A DNA stretch of 64,000 nt, from NCBI RefSeq assembly GCF_002284565.1, contig NZ_NPKI01000002.1, positions 1-64,000 on the forward strand, read 5' to 3'. Of this stretch, positions 1 through 8,648 are shown in pieces. Source of the DNA: Mesorhizobium mediterraneum (GTDB lineage Bacteria > Pseudomonadota > Alphaproteobacteria > Rhizobiales > Rhizobiaceae). The stretch's first letter is position 1, and each line of letters begins with the position of its first letter. The position numbers and the translations under genes were made by a program. The notes beneath the pieces were generated by a model. It made no database searches. It saw only the letters and a program-made list of their open reading frames with translations, and was not told the origin of the DNA.

Positions 1-58
1 CCGAATCTCCCTGCTCCAACCTTCACCACAGAATCACCGTTCGGCTTCTGTGCAAAGG

Positions 59-213
59 TCTCCTTGTGGGAGAAGGTGGCCTCGCGAAGCGAGGTCGGAT
101 GATGGATGTTCCAGCTTGGCAATAGCAAAGATCCACCGCCTCATTTCTTCCAACACCCCTCATCCGTCTCGACACTAACGCGCCGATCCACCTTCTCCCA
201 CAAGGGGAGAAGG
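59..213. repeat. RIME-like composite palindromic element, copy 1
   Basis: Two inverted arms face each other. The left arm (about 59-105) reads CTCCTTGTGGGAGAAGGTGG followed by a small stem and CGGATGATGG. The right arm (about 143-213) ends CCTTCTCCCACAAGGGGAG. Nearly the same pair recurs at 8415-8600. The layout (palindrome, variable linker, inverted palindrome) matches the rhizobial intergenic mosaic elements called RIME; the name is from memory. This occupies most of the 364-base gene-free left end, where nothing else was recognised apart from the ribosome-binding site of the next gene. Confidence 0.75.
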
Positions 214-364
214 GGCGCTAAGCTATCGCTCAATCTGAAAATCCGCTGCTATAGCTTATCGCAGGCACCTGGCGTGCGCAGGTGCCTTGACGCGGACACT
301 AAGCCCGCCGCACTATCCCCATTGCAGGCGAAGGGAGGCCAGTCGCCTGCGGGAGGATATACCC

Positions 365-1192
365 ATGACGGAAGCGATCAGGCTCTACTGGGGCCGGTTC
401 GGACATGTTTCTGTCCTGAACGTCGCCAGCGACTTCGTCACCCATGCCCATGTCGAGGCGCACATCATCATCTGGCTGGAAGGCACGGCCGGCGAGATGA
501 CCATCGGCCGCGAGACGGTGCGACTTGGACCGGGCACCGCCGCCGGCATCAATTCCTTCCAGCCGCACAGCCACGCTCTGTCCCGCGACGGCCGGCCCGG
601 CCTGTTCCTCGCCTTCTACATCGATCCGGACTGGGCGCGACGACGCCGCGATCTGCCGTCCGCCGCGCCGCTGTTCTCGACGCCGGCGATCGTGCTGGAG
701 CCATGGCTGCACAAGGCGGCGGCCAACCTTCTCGACCATCTCAGCGACAATGAGAGCATCGACGACATCGCCAATTACGAGATCGAGCGTTTTATCGACA
801 GCCTGCTCGATGCTGCTGACGCTTCGGCCCCGCCGGTGACGCGCGCCCGCGTCCATACCATGCAGGACTTCCGCGTTCGCAAGGCGATCCAGCTGATGAA
901 GGCCAATGTCTGCGAGCGCATCTGCTTCGATGACGTTGCGCGCAGCGTCGGCCTGTCGCGGCCGCATTTCTTCGCGCTGTTCAAGGAGCAGACCAATCTG
1001 ACGCCCAACGTCTATTGGAACACGCTGCGCATGGAAGAAGCGGTGCGGCAGTTGCAGTGGTCGCAGGAGCCGCTGATCTCAGTGGCCTGCAATCTCGGCT
1101 TCACCACGCAGGGCAATTTCTCGCGCTTCTTCCGCGACCATGTCGGCGTTCCGCCGACACTCTATCGCGAGGCGGCGCGGGCCATTTCCTGA
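365..1192 (+). CDS. AraC-family transcriptional regulator
   Basis: A 275-residue regulator. Residues about 10-150 form a cupin-like sensing domain rich in His near the start (H27, H29, H33). Residues about 175-270 are the double helix-turn-helix of the AraC/XylS family, with the typical second-helix pattern around LGFTTQGNFSRFFRDHVGVPP. The ATG at 365 was chosen because GGGAGG lies 8 bases upstream; a longer frame starting near 287 lacks such a site and carries unlikely sequence. It sits just upstream of the molybdenum hydroxylase operon on the same strand, so it probably controls that operon in response to the enzyme's substrate. That link is inferred from position only. Confidence 0.88.
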   Translation: MTEAIRLYWGRFGHVSVLNVASDFVTHAHVEAHIIIWLEGTAGEMTIGRETVRLGPGTAAGINSFQPHSHALSRDGRPGLFLAFYIDPDWARRRRDLPSAAPLFSTPAIVLEPWLHKAAANLLDHLSDNESIDDIANYEIERFIDSLLDAADASAPPVTRARVHTMQDFRVRKAIQLMKANVCERICFDDVARSVGLSRPHFFALFKEQTNLTPNVYWNTLRMEEAVRQLQWSQEPLISVACNLGFTTQGNFSRFFRDHVGVPPTLYREAARAIS

Positions 1193-1295
1193 ACCATTTT
1201 CAGACTATTTGATAGGTGTTCAAGACGCATTGATAAGCGCCGCCGGGCTCGCCGCCCTACCCTCGCGACACACATATTTGCAAGGGAACGATCAT

Positions 1296-1739
1296 ATGGC
1301 GAAAGTCACCATCTCCAGCGTCATCGACGCACCGGTCGAAAAGGTCTGGGCGCGCATACGCGACTTCAACGGCCTGCCGAGCTGGCACCCGCGCATGGTC
1401 GAGAGCCATATCGAGGACGGCAAGGATGCCGGCACGATCGGCTGCGTGCGCAATTTCGAGCTCGCCAGCGGCGCCCGTATCCGCGAAAAGCTGCTCGACT
1501 TCTCCGACGACAATTTCCTTGTCAGCTATTCCATCCTGGAGACGCCGCAGCCGCTCACCAATCACAAGGCGACACTGCGATTGCGGCGGGTGACCGACGG
1601 CGACCGCACCTATGCCGAATGGACCGCCAGCTTCGACGCTGCTCCGGAAGAGGCCGACAAATTGGCCGAGGGCATGGGCGCCAACGTTTTCCAGGGCGGC
1701 TTCAACGCCCTGAAGAATCATTTCGCCGGTCAAGGTTGA
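1296..1739 (+). CDS. SRPBCC-family (CoxG/polyketide-cyclase-like) protein
   Basis: A 147-residue protein of the START/SRPBCC fold. It begins MAKVTISSVIDAPVEKVWA, the usual first strand and helix of the fold, and ends with the long C-terminal helix that closes the hydrophobic pocket. The start at 1296 follows AAGGGAACG. It is the first gene of the molybdenum hydroxylase cluster. In cox clusters a member of this superfamily (CoxG) is thought to anchor or assist the oxidoreductase, while other members bind or convert small hydrophobic ligands. The sequence does not decide between these roles. Confidence 0.75.
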   Translation: MAKVTISSVIDAPVEKVWARIRDFNGLPSWHPRMVESHIEDGKDAGTIGCVRNFELASGARIREKLLDFSDDNFLVSYSILETPQPLTNHKATLRLRRVTDGDRTYAEWTASFDAAPEEADKLAEGMGANVFQGGFNALKNHFAGQG

Positions 1740-1770
1740 ACTGAATTGGGCTGACAAACAGGAGCGTTCC

Positions 1771-2565
1771 ATGGCGCTTGCATTGCAGACTTTTTCGACG
1801 GTGAAGGACGCGAATGCGGCATTGAAAGCTGCCGGCACCCGCTATCTCGGCGGCGGCACGCTGGTCGTGCGCGCCGCCAATGAAGGCGATGTCTCGGTCT
1901 CCAGCCTTATCAGGTCGACCGAACCGGTGCTGTCGGCCATCACCGTTTCCGGCAGCGAGGTCCACATCGGCGCTTCGGTGACCATGGCGGCGATCGCCCG
2001 TCACCCGGATCTCGCTGCGCTTAGCGGCGCGGCGCGCGCCGTCGGCGGCCCGGCGATCCGCAACATGGCGACAGTCGGCGGGAATCTCTTCGCCCCGGCG
2101 CCCTATGGCGATTTCACCGTCGCGCTGCTGGCGTTGGATGCCAGCGTCAGCACCGATGGCGGTGACCTGCCGATCGAAACCTTCCTGGCAAAACGCGAAA
2201 GCCACCACGCCATCGTCACCGCGGTCGGCTTCAGCTTGCCAGTAGATGGCGGCTTTCGCTTCCTGAAAGTGTCGAGGGTCAAGCCGAAGGGCGTCTCGGT
2301 GCTCAGCATCGCCGCCGTGCTGGAGCAGGCGCCGGACGGCACCGTGTCTTCGGCGCGGATCGCGCTTGGCTGCATGGCTGACCGTTCGATGCGCGCCAAG
2401 GCGGCAGAAAAGGCGCTGCTCGGCAGGAAACTCACCAGCGATGGCATCGCGCCAGCACTTGCCGCAGCCAGCGACGGGACCTCGCCCGTCACCGATCCGA
2501 TCGCCAGTGCCTGGTATCGCAACGAAGTCCTATCGGTCCATCTCGGCCGGCTGCTGCTCGGCTGA
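1771..2565 (+). CDS. Molybdenum hydroxylase, FAD-binding medium subunit (CoxM/XdhB-like)
   Basis: A 264-residue FAD-binding subunit of the xanthine dehydrogenase family. It carries the flavin-contact motifs YLGGGT (residues 25-30) and TVGGN (101-105), and the family C-terminal domain from about residue 160. Its role is to pass electrons from the iron-sulfur subunit to an acceptor. An AGGAG site precedes the ATG. It is followed by the 2Fe-2S subunit and two molybdopterin-binding genes, the M-S-L order of cox-type operons. The substrate is unknown. Confidence 0.85.
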   Translation: MALALQTFSTVKDANAALKAAGTRYLGGGTLVVRAANEGDVSVSSLIRSTEPVLSAITVSGSEVHIGASVTMAAIARHPDLAALSGAARAVGGPAIRNMATVGGNLFAPAPYGDFTVALLALDASVSTDGGDLPIETFLAKRESHHAIVTAVGFSLPVDGGFRFLKVSRVKPKGVSVLSIAAVLEQAPDGTVSSARIALGCMADRSMRAKAAEKALLGRKLTSDGIAPALAAASDGTSPVTDPIASAWYRNEVLSVHLGRLLLG

Positions 2566-2615
2566 AATTGCTCATTGGGGCGCGCGCTTGCTTGGCTGCG
2601 CGCAAGGAGGAAAAC

Positions 2616-3098
2616 ATGGCAAAGGTCCCGGTTCAGTTCACGCTCAACGGCGCGGAGAAGGCCGAATTCATCGACAGCGGCACGACGCTGCTTCATGCAC
2701 TGCGCGACAAGATCGGCGACACCTCGCCGAAAGGCGGCTGCCATCAAGGCACATGCGGCGCCTGCTCGGTCATCATCGACGGTGAGCTCCGGCTTTCCTG
2801 CCTGACGCTGGCCGAGACCTGCAACGGCGCGACCATCACCACGACGTCAGGGCTTTCGGAAGGCGGCGTGCTGCATCCTTTGCAGCGCGCCTTCCTCGAC
2901 GCCTTCGCCACGCAATGCGGCTTCTGCACGCCGGGCATGATCATGGCGGCCAAGGTTCTGCTCGACCACACGCCGAACCCCAGCCGCGAGGATGTTGTCG
3001 AGGCGCTGTCGGGCAATATCTGCCGCTGCACGGGCTACGAGCCGATCATCCAGGCGGTGCTGACCGCCGCACGGTCCAATTCGCAGCATGCGGCTTGA
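2616..3098 (+). CDS. Molybdenum hydroxylase, 2Fe-2S small subunit (CoxS/XdhC-like)
   Basis: A 160-residue protein with two [2Fe-2S] domains. The N-terminal plant-type cluster uses C42, C47, C50 and C62 (GCHQGTCGACS). The C-terminal helical cluster uses C101, C104, C136 and C138 (CGFCTPG and CRCTGY). All eight ligands are present. The start at 2616 has a perfect AAGGAGG upstream, so the earlier in-frame start near 2568 was not used. It relays electrons from the molybdenum centre to the FAD subunit. Confidence 0.93.
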   Translation: MAKVPVQFTLNGAEKAEFIDSGTTLLHALRDKIGDTSPKGGCHQGTCGACSVIIDGELRLSCLTLAETCNGATITTTSGLSEGGVLHPLQRAFLDAFATQCGFCTPGMIMAAKVLLDHTPNPSREDVVEALSGNICRCTGYEPIIQAVLTAARSNSQHAA

Positions 3099-3113
3099 GG
3101 GGAGTAAAAAAAG

Positions 3114-4481
3114 ATGGAACTCCGCAAGAGCTATTTCGCCGACCAGCGCAAGGACGATCTGCACGAGATCGGCCAGCCCCGGCCGCGCTCCGATTCACCC
3201 GGTCATGTCACCGGCAAGACCGCCTATTTCGCCGACCGCAACTTTCCCGGCATGGTGCACCTGAAAATGGTGCGCAGCCCGCACCATCACGCCCGCATCC
3301 GCAGCATCGACATATCAGAGGCGGAAAAACATCCAGGCGTCGTCAAGGTGCTGACGGCTAAGGATGTGCCGCACAATGTCTACACCATCCTGATCCTGAT
3401 CCAGATCGGGCCGGAGGACGAGACGGTGCTGGCCGACGGCAAGGTGCGCTGGAAGGGCGAGGCGGTGGTGGCGGTGCTGGCAGAGACCGAGCGTGCCGCC
3501 CAGGAAGCGGCGGCCAAGGTCAAGGTCGACTACGAGGTGCTGCCGGCCGTCTTCGACATGGAGGAGGCGCTAAAACCCGGCGCGCCGATCGTGAACGAAT
3601 ATCACGGCCAGAACTATTACCTCTATGACAGCGGCGAATGCCGAAAGGTGCGCTTCGGCGATGTCGAGGCAGGCTTCGCCGGCGCCGACCATGTCCTGGA
3701 ACAGACCTACCAATCCTCGCCGATCGAGCACGCGCCGACCGAGACGACCGGCTGCGTCGTGGCGCCGGAGGGCAATGACCGCTTCACCTGCTATACCAAC
3801 ACGCAGGCGATGTTCTTCACGCTCGACAACACTTCGATCATCCTGCAGATGCCCGGCAACAAGCTGCATTTCGTCGGCGGCACCGTCGGTGGCGGTTTCG
3901 GCGGCAAGGTCGACGTCATCGTCGAGCCAATCGCCATCCTCGGCGCCAAGCTGACCGGGCATCCGGTCTCCTTCATCTACAGCCGCGAGGAGGAGATGCA
4001 GATCTCCTCGCCGCGCGCGGCGGAAAAGGTCGTCATCAAGGACGGCGTCATGAAGGACGGCCGAATCGTCGCCCGCAAGGTCACCGGCTACACCGATGCC
4101 GGCGCCTATTCGCGCCATTCGCCCTATGGCGCGCAGAAGGGCGCTGGCCACTATCCCGGCCCCTATACGATCCCGAATGTGTGGATCGACACCTATTGCG
4201 TCTACACCAACCGCACGCCCTCCTCCGCCATGCGCGGCTTCGGCGTCACCATTGGCGATTTCGCGCTGGAGGTGCAGATGGACAAGCTTGCCCGGCTGAT
4301 CGGGATGGACCCGCTCGAATTTCGCTTCATCAATGCCTACCGCGACGGCGACATGAAAGCGCATCGCCAACCGACGGAAGGGGCCGCGCTGATCGAGTGC
4401 ATGCAGGAAGCGTCGCGCGCCGCCAACTGGCCGGTGGCGGAAAAATATCTGGCCATGTCCTCCTACGCGAAGGGAGCTTGA
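3114..4481 (+). CDS. Molybdopterin-binding subunit, N-terminal half of a split large subunit
   Basis: A 455-residue protein matching the first part of CoxL/XdhA-type large subunits: the a/b hammerhead domain (about 30-145) and the first molybdopterin-binding domain. It shows VGGGFGGK (258-265) and AMRGFG (372-377), two signature loops around the cofactor. It stops with TGA, one base before the ATG of the next gene, which supplies the missing C-terminal domain in another frame. AMRGFG stands where form I CO dehydrogenase has its AYRCSFR copper loop, so this is not a classical CO dehydrogenase. The 455 + 336 residue split resembles NdhL/NdhM of Eubacterium barkeri nicotinate dehydrogenase. Confidence 0.85.
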   Translation: MELRKSYFADQRKDDLHEIGQPRPRSDSPGHVTGKTAYFADRNFPGMVHLKMVRSPHHHARIRSIDISEAEKHPGVVKVLTAKDVPHNVYTILILIQIGPEDETVLADGKVRWKGEAVVAVLAETERAAQEAAAKVKVDYEVLPAVFDMEEALKPGAPIVNEYHGQNYYLYDSGECRKVRFGDVEAGFAGADHVLEQTYQSSPIEHAPTETTGCVVAPEGNDRFTCYTNTQAMFFTLDNTSIILQMPGNKLHFVGGTVGGGFGGKVDVIVEPIAILGAKLTGHPVSFIYSREEEMQISSPRAAEKVVIKDGVMKDGRIVARKVTGYTDAGAYSRHSPYGAQKGAGHYPGPYTIPNVWIDTYCVYTNRTPSSAMRGFGVTIGDFALEVQMDKLARLIGMDPLEFRFINAYRDGDMKAHRQPTEGAALIECMQEASRAANWPVAEKYLAMSSYAKGA

Positions 4482-4482
4482 G

Positions 4483-5493
4483 ATGGCGATCAGGCGCGGA
4501 CGCGGCGTGGCCGCGATCAACTACCCGACCGGCATGAATCTCGGCGGCGACCCAACCCAGGCCCTGGTGCATTCGACCCCGACCGGCAATTTCATGGTCA
4601 CGCTTTCCAGCGTCGATCTCGGCCAGGGCATGAAGCAGATCATGGCGCAGATCTGCGCCGAGACGATCGGCGTGCCGACCGACCGCGTCGTCGTCGACAC
4701 CGCCGACACCGACACCGGTCCGCACTGCATGGGCACCTTCGCCTCGCGCGGCACGCATCGGGCCGGCAACGCCGTCATCCAGGCGGCCAGGGAAGCCCGC
4801 CAGGTGATGCTGGAAGTGGCGGCCGAGGAGCTGGAAGTGAATGCCTCGGACCTCGAGACCGACGGCTTGGGCAACATCCTGGTCAAGGGTGCGCCGCAGA
4901 AATCGATCTCGATCTTCGATGTCGCGCTGTCGGCGCATTTCAAGCGCGGCCGCTCGATTTCCGGCCGCGGCATGTTTTTGATCCCCCGCTCCTACCCGGA
5001 GAAAGAAACCGGCGCGATGAAGCCGTCGACCTGCTATGCGCATGCCTGCACGGTGGCGGAAGTCGAGGTCGATGACGAGACCGGCGAAGTCACCGTGCTG
5101 ACGGTCAAGAACGTCTTCGAGATCGGCCGCGCGCTCAACCCGAAAATGGTCGAGCAGCAGCTTGTCGGCGGCTCGTGGATGGGCATCAGCCATGCGCTCT
5201 ATGAGACGACCGAACCCTATTACCCAAGTCGCGATCATGGCGGCACCGATTTCAACCAGTACCTGATGCCGGGCCCGGGTGATCTCGCGCAAACCGAGAT
5301 CATCGTGCTGGAACGGCCCTCGGCCGATGGGCCGTACGGCGCCAAGGGGCCAGGCGAAATGTGCGCCAACCCGCAAATCCCGGCGGTCGCCAATGCCGTC
5401 TTCGACGCCGTCGGCGTGCGCATCGACACGCTGCCAATCACGCCGGAGCGCATCCTGCGGGCGCTGAAGGCGCAAGCCGGCGCGCCAAACTGA
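4483..5493 (+). CDS. Molybdopterin-binding subunit, C-terminal half of a split large subunit
   Basis: A 336-residue protein equal to the last part of xanthine-dehydrogenase-type large subunits. It has the cofactor loop DLGQGMKQ (about 45-52) and GPYGAKGPGEM, whose Glu (E292) is the family's catalytic base. It starts in a different frame from the upstream half, with AAGGGAG 8 bases before its ATG and the junction TGAGATG, so independent translation looks deliberate. The two products should assemble into one active site. Confidence 0.85.
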   Translation: MAIRRGRGVAAINYPTGMNLGGDPTQALVHSTPTGNFMVTLSSVDLGQGMKQIMAQICAETIGVPTDRVVVDTADTDTGPHCMGTFASRGTHRAGNAVIQAAREARQVMLEVAAEELEVNASDLETDGLGNILVKGAPQKSISIFDVALSAHFKRGRSISGRGMFLIPRSYPEKETGAMKPSTCYAHACTVAEVEVDDETGEVTVLTVKNVFEIGRALNPKMVEQQLVGGSWMGISHALYETTEPYYPSRDHGGTDFNQYLMPGPGDLAQTEIIVLERPSADGPYGAKGPGEMCANPQIPAVANAVFDAVGVRIDTLPITPERILRALKAQAGAPN

Positions 5494-5502
5494 GTGTTGG
5501 AA

Positions 5503-6384
5503 ATGCCCAAGAGAAGCGCCGAAACTGTCGCGACCTCGCCGGAGGCGGTGGCGTCGCGCCTCGCCGCCTCGCGCTATCTGGCTGATGAAAGCCTGGCCAC
5601 CGCCATCTTCCTGGCGATCCGGCTGGGCAAGCCGTTGCTGCTCGAAGGCGCGCCCGGCGTCGGCAAGACGGAAGCGGCGAAGGCGATAGCCGAGCTGCTC
5701 GGACGCGATCTGGTGCGGCTGCAGTGCTATGAGGGCATCGACGCCGCGCACGCGCTCTACGAATGGAATTACCAGCGCCAGCTGCTTGCCATCCGCCATG
5801 CCGGCGAGCATGAGGTCGACATCTATGACGACCGCTTCCTGATCGCGCGGCCGCTGCTGCAGGTGCTGAAGGCGCCGGAAAAGCGCGTGCTGCTGGTCGA
5901 CGAGATCGATCGCTCGGACCACGAGTTCGAAGCGCTGCTCCTGGAATTCCTTTCCGATTTCCAGATCAGCATCCCCGAGCGCGGCACCATCCGCGCCACG
6001 GCGCAGCCGATCGTCATCCTGACCTCGAACCGCACCCGCGAACTGGCGGAAGCGCTGCGGCGGCGCTGCGTCTACCACTGGATCACCTATCCCGGCGCCG
6101 AGCGCGAGGCCGAGATCATCATGCTGCGCGCCGGTGAAGTCGCCGAGGCGACCGCACGTGCCGTGGCTTCTGCCGTGCGCGACATCCGCGCCCGCCCGCT
6201 GGCCAAGCCGCCGGGCATCGCCGAAGCGGTCGAATGGGCGAACGCCGCGACGATCCTCGAAAAAGGCGGCAGCCCGTGGCCGGAAGCGTTCCGCCGCGCC
6301 ATCGGCGTGCTGATCAAGGACGAGGAGGATCTGTCCTACATCGCGCCTGAGCTTGGCCGGATCGTCGAGGAGGCACTGGCGTGA
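5503..6384 (+). CDS. MoxR-type AAA+ ATPase (CoxD-like)
   Basis: A 293-residue AAA+ ATPase. Walker A is GAPGVGKT (49-56), Walker B is VLLVDEID (129-136), and sensor 1 lies in ILTSNRTREL. MoxR/CoxD proteins act as chaperones in enzyme maturation, together with a VWA partner; in the cox system CoxD helps build the Cu-S-Mo centre. The next gene encodes that VWA partner, overlapping by 4 bases. An alternative GTG start lies at 5494; neither start has a strong ribosome site. Confidence 0.85.
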   Translation: MPKRSAETVATSPEAVASRLAASRYLADESLATAIFLAIRLGKPLLLEGAPGVGKTEAAKAIAELLGRDLVRLQCYEGIDAAHALYEWNYQRQLLAIRHAGEHEVDIYDDRFLIARPLLQVLKAPEKRVLLVDEIDRSDHEFEALLLEFLSDFQISIPERGTIRATAQPIVILTSNRTRELAEALRRRCVYHWITYPGAEREAEIIMLRAGEVAEATARAVASAVRDIRARPLAKPPGIAEAVEWANAATILEKGGSPWPEAFRRAIGVLIKDEEDLSYIAPELGRIVEEALA

Positions 6385-7514
6385 GCGCCACAGCCTTGCC
6401 CCGGGCGGCTGCGCCCTTGCTCGGCTTCGGACGGCTGCTGCGCCGCTATGGCTTTCCGGTGGCGCCCGAGCAGGTGTCCGGCTTCATGCAGGCGGTGACG
6501 CTGCTTGGCCCGCGCTCTATGGCCGATATCCGCGAAGCAGCCCTTGCCACGCTTGCGCCGCCGCCCGACCGCCGCGATGAATTCGAGGCTCATTTCCAAA
6601 GCCATTTCTATGGCAACACCGCGGCTGTGGTCGAAGGCGAGGCCGACGAGGAAACCCGTATCAAGGACGACGGCGGCACCAGAGACGAAGAGAGCGAGGT
6701 GGCGCGCCAGGAGGAAGGTGGCGAGCTATCGTCTGGCGCCGAACAGTTGAGCGCCCGCGACTTTCAGCGCGACGGCAACGGGCTTGCTGCCTTCCGCCGC
6801 AAGCTTTCCGCCGCCCTGCCCGCTCGCCGCTCCTTCCGCACCGTGCGCACGCACGCGCGCGGCAAGCTCGATCTGCGCCGGTCGCTGCGAGAAATCGTCA
6901 GCGCCGATGGCGATGTGCCATCGCCGCTGCTGCGCCGCAGGCAGACCGTGCCGCGCAAGCTGCTGATCCTGATCGACGTGTCGGGCTCGATGAAGCTGCA
7001 TACATCGGACTATCTCAAACTGGCGCATGCGGCGGTGCAGGGCGCAGACCGGGCTGAAATTTTCACCTTCGGCACGCGGCTGACCCGCATCACCGGGGCG
7101 TTGCGCATCCGCGACCGCGACCAGGCGCTGGCCCGCGTGGCAGCGCTGGTCGACGACTGGGACGGCGGCACCCGGATGGGACCGACGCTGCTCGCCTTCC
7201 TGTCGGTGCCGCGCTTTTCCGCTTTCGCGCGCGGGGCAGCGATTGTCATCCTGTCGGACGCGCTGGAGCGCGGCGATCATGCCGAGCTGGAAATGGCGAT
7301 GCGCCGGCTGAGCGCCCGCGCCTTCCGGCTTTCGCTGGCGACGCCGCTGGCCGGCGACCCGCGTTTCCAGCCGGCCACGGCAGCTCTGCGCGCCATCCTG
7401 CCGGTGCTCGACGATCTGGTCGATGGCTCGTCTATCTCGTGTCTTACCGATTTCATCCTGTCGCTCGCCCGCCCTGCCCCGGCGGCCGCAGCAATCTGGA
7501 AAAGGGCTTCATGA
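6381..7514 (+). CDS. VWA-domain protein (CoxE-like)
   Basis: A 377-residue protein. Residues about 85-125 are acidic and probably disordered. The C-terminal half is a von Willebrand A domain with the metal-site motif DVSGS (199-203) and a later Thr/Asp pair in DDWDGGTRMGPTL. It starts with GTG overlapping the MoxR stop (GTGA), which points to translational coupling. MoxR-VWA pairs act together in metal-centre or complex assembly, so a role in maturing the upstream molybdenum enzyme is likely. Confidence 0.85.
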   Translation: MSATALPRAAAPLLGFGRLLRRYGFPVAPEQVSGFMQAVTLLGPRSMADIREAALATLAPPPDRRDEFEAHFQSHFYGNTAAVVEGEADEETRIKDDGGTRDEESEVARQEEGGELSSGAEQLSARDFQRDGNGLAAFRRKLSAALPARRSFRTVRTHARGKLDLRRSLREIVSADGDVPSPLLRRRQTVPRKLLILIDVSGSMKLHTSDYLKLAHAAVQGADRAEIFTFGTRLTRITGALRIRDRDQALARVAALVDDWDGGTRMGPTLLAFLSVPRFSAFARGAAIVILSDALERGDHAELEMAMRRLSARAFRLSLATPLAGDPRFQPATAALRAILPVLDDLVDGSSISCLTDFILSLARPAPAAAAIWKRAS

Positions 7515-8401
7515 TGCAAAAGGCGGTCGACGCGCATTTCCACATTTGGCGCCAAGAGGATCAGCCCTGGCTGCGCGGGCCGATGGTGCCGCGCATCTTC
7601 GGATCTTATGAACCGATCCGCCGCGACTATCCGATCGAGGAATTCCTGGCCGATCAGAAAGGCTCCGGCGTCGAGAAGGCGGTCTATGTCCAGACCAACT
7701 GGGCGAAGGAGGATTTCGAGACCGAAGTCGCCTTCCTGCAGAAGACAGCTGACGAAACCGGCTGGCCGCATGCCATCGTCGGCTATGCCGACATGACGGT
7801 GGACGATGTCCGCCCCCAGATCGATCGCTTAAAAAAATATCCGCTGCTGCGCGGCGTGCGCATGCAACTGCATTGGCACGAAACGCCGGCCTTCCGCTTC
7901 GCCGCCTCAGCAGATCAGGTCATCGACCCGAAGGTGCGGGCCAATGTGGCGCGGCTAAAAGACTACGGCCTGTCCTTCGACCTGCAGCTTTTCCCGGCCC
8001 AGATGAAGGACGGGCTGACGCTTGTCGCAGAGAACCCGGAAACGAATTTCATCCTCACCCATGCCGGCATGCTGATCGGCATGGACCCGGAGACCACGGA
8101 GGCCTGGAAAGCCGGTCTGCGCACGCTTTCAGCCGCACCCAACCTCTACGCCAAGCTCTCCGGCCTCGGCACCTTCGTCCACCGCAACGACCCGGCGCTG
8201 ATCGCTTACATCGTCGACAACGCGATCGACATCCTCGGCAGCGATCATCTGATGTTCGGCTCGAACTTCCCGATCGAGAAACTTTGGACCAGCCATGCGG
8301 AATTGATCAAGGCGCACCGGAAGGCGGTTGCGAAGCATGGCGCGGCGGCAGAGGCGGACATTTTTTGGAACACGGCGGAGAAGGTATATCGGCCGGTGTA
8401 G
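7511..8401 (+). CDS. Amidohydrolase 2 family metal-dependent hydrolase
   Basis: A 296-residue TIM-barrel hydrolase. It begins with the metal motif AVDAHFHIW (H9, H11). Further family positions follow: the His in MQLHWHE, NFILTHAG, and the catalytic Asp in GSDHLMFGSNFP. Close relatives include L-fuconolactonase and 2-pyrone-4,6-dicarboxylate lactonase, so a lactone or cyclic amide is a plausible substrate. Its ATG overlaps the VWA stop (ATGA). It probably acts on the product of the molybdenum hydroxylase. Confidence 0.8.
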   Translation: MMQKAVDAHFHIWRQEDQPWLRGPMVPRIFGSYEPIRRDYPIEEFLADQKGSGVEKAVYVQTNWAKEDFETEVAFLQKTADETGWPHAIVGYADMTVDDVRPQIDRLKKYPLLRGVRMQLHWHETPAFRFAASADQVIDPKVRANVARLKDYGLSFDLQLFPAQMKDGLTLVAENPETNFILTHAGMLIGMDPETTEAWKAGLRTLSAAPNLYAKLSGLGTFVHRNDPALIAYIVDNAIDILGSDHLMFGSNFPIEKLWTSHAELIKAHRKAVAKHGAAAEADIFWNTAEKVYRPV

Positions 8402-8414
8402 CGCGGCGCCCTTT

Positions 8415-8600
8415 CCTTCTCCCCTTGTGGGAGAAGGTGGCCGAGCGAAGCTCGGTCGGATGAGGGGTGCTGGAAGGATCGCTACCTCGAAGACGTAAGC
8501 ACTTTAAATTCCCCGATATTTGCGCGTCGCATTTCTTCCAACACCCCTCATCCGTCTCGGCGCTACGCGCCGATCCACCTTCTCCCACAAGGGGAGAAGG
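8415..8600. repeat. RIME-like composite palindromic element, copy 2
   Basis: The left arm begins CCTTCTCCCCTTGTGGGAG at 8415, then a CCGAGCGAAGCTCGG hairpin and GGATGAGGGGTG. The right arm (about 8527-8600) is the inverted equivalent and ends at the same CCTTCTCCCACAAGGGGAG block. It lies between a + strand gene end and a - strand gene end, so it may also end transcription from both sides. Confidence 0.8.
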
Positions 8601-8648
8601 AAAAGCTCCCCGCCTCCGCCGACACAGGACGGACAACTGCCACCGGTC

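Noticed and set aside
4330..6078. A 582-codon open frame on the - strand opposite the molybdenum hydroxylase genes
   Set aside because: It is antisense to conserved enzymes with clear motifs and has no family features.
1771..7514. The operon as form I carbon monoxide dehydrogenase
   Set aside because: The large subunit has AMRGFG, not the AYRCSFR copper loop, and is split in two.
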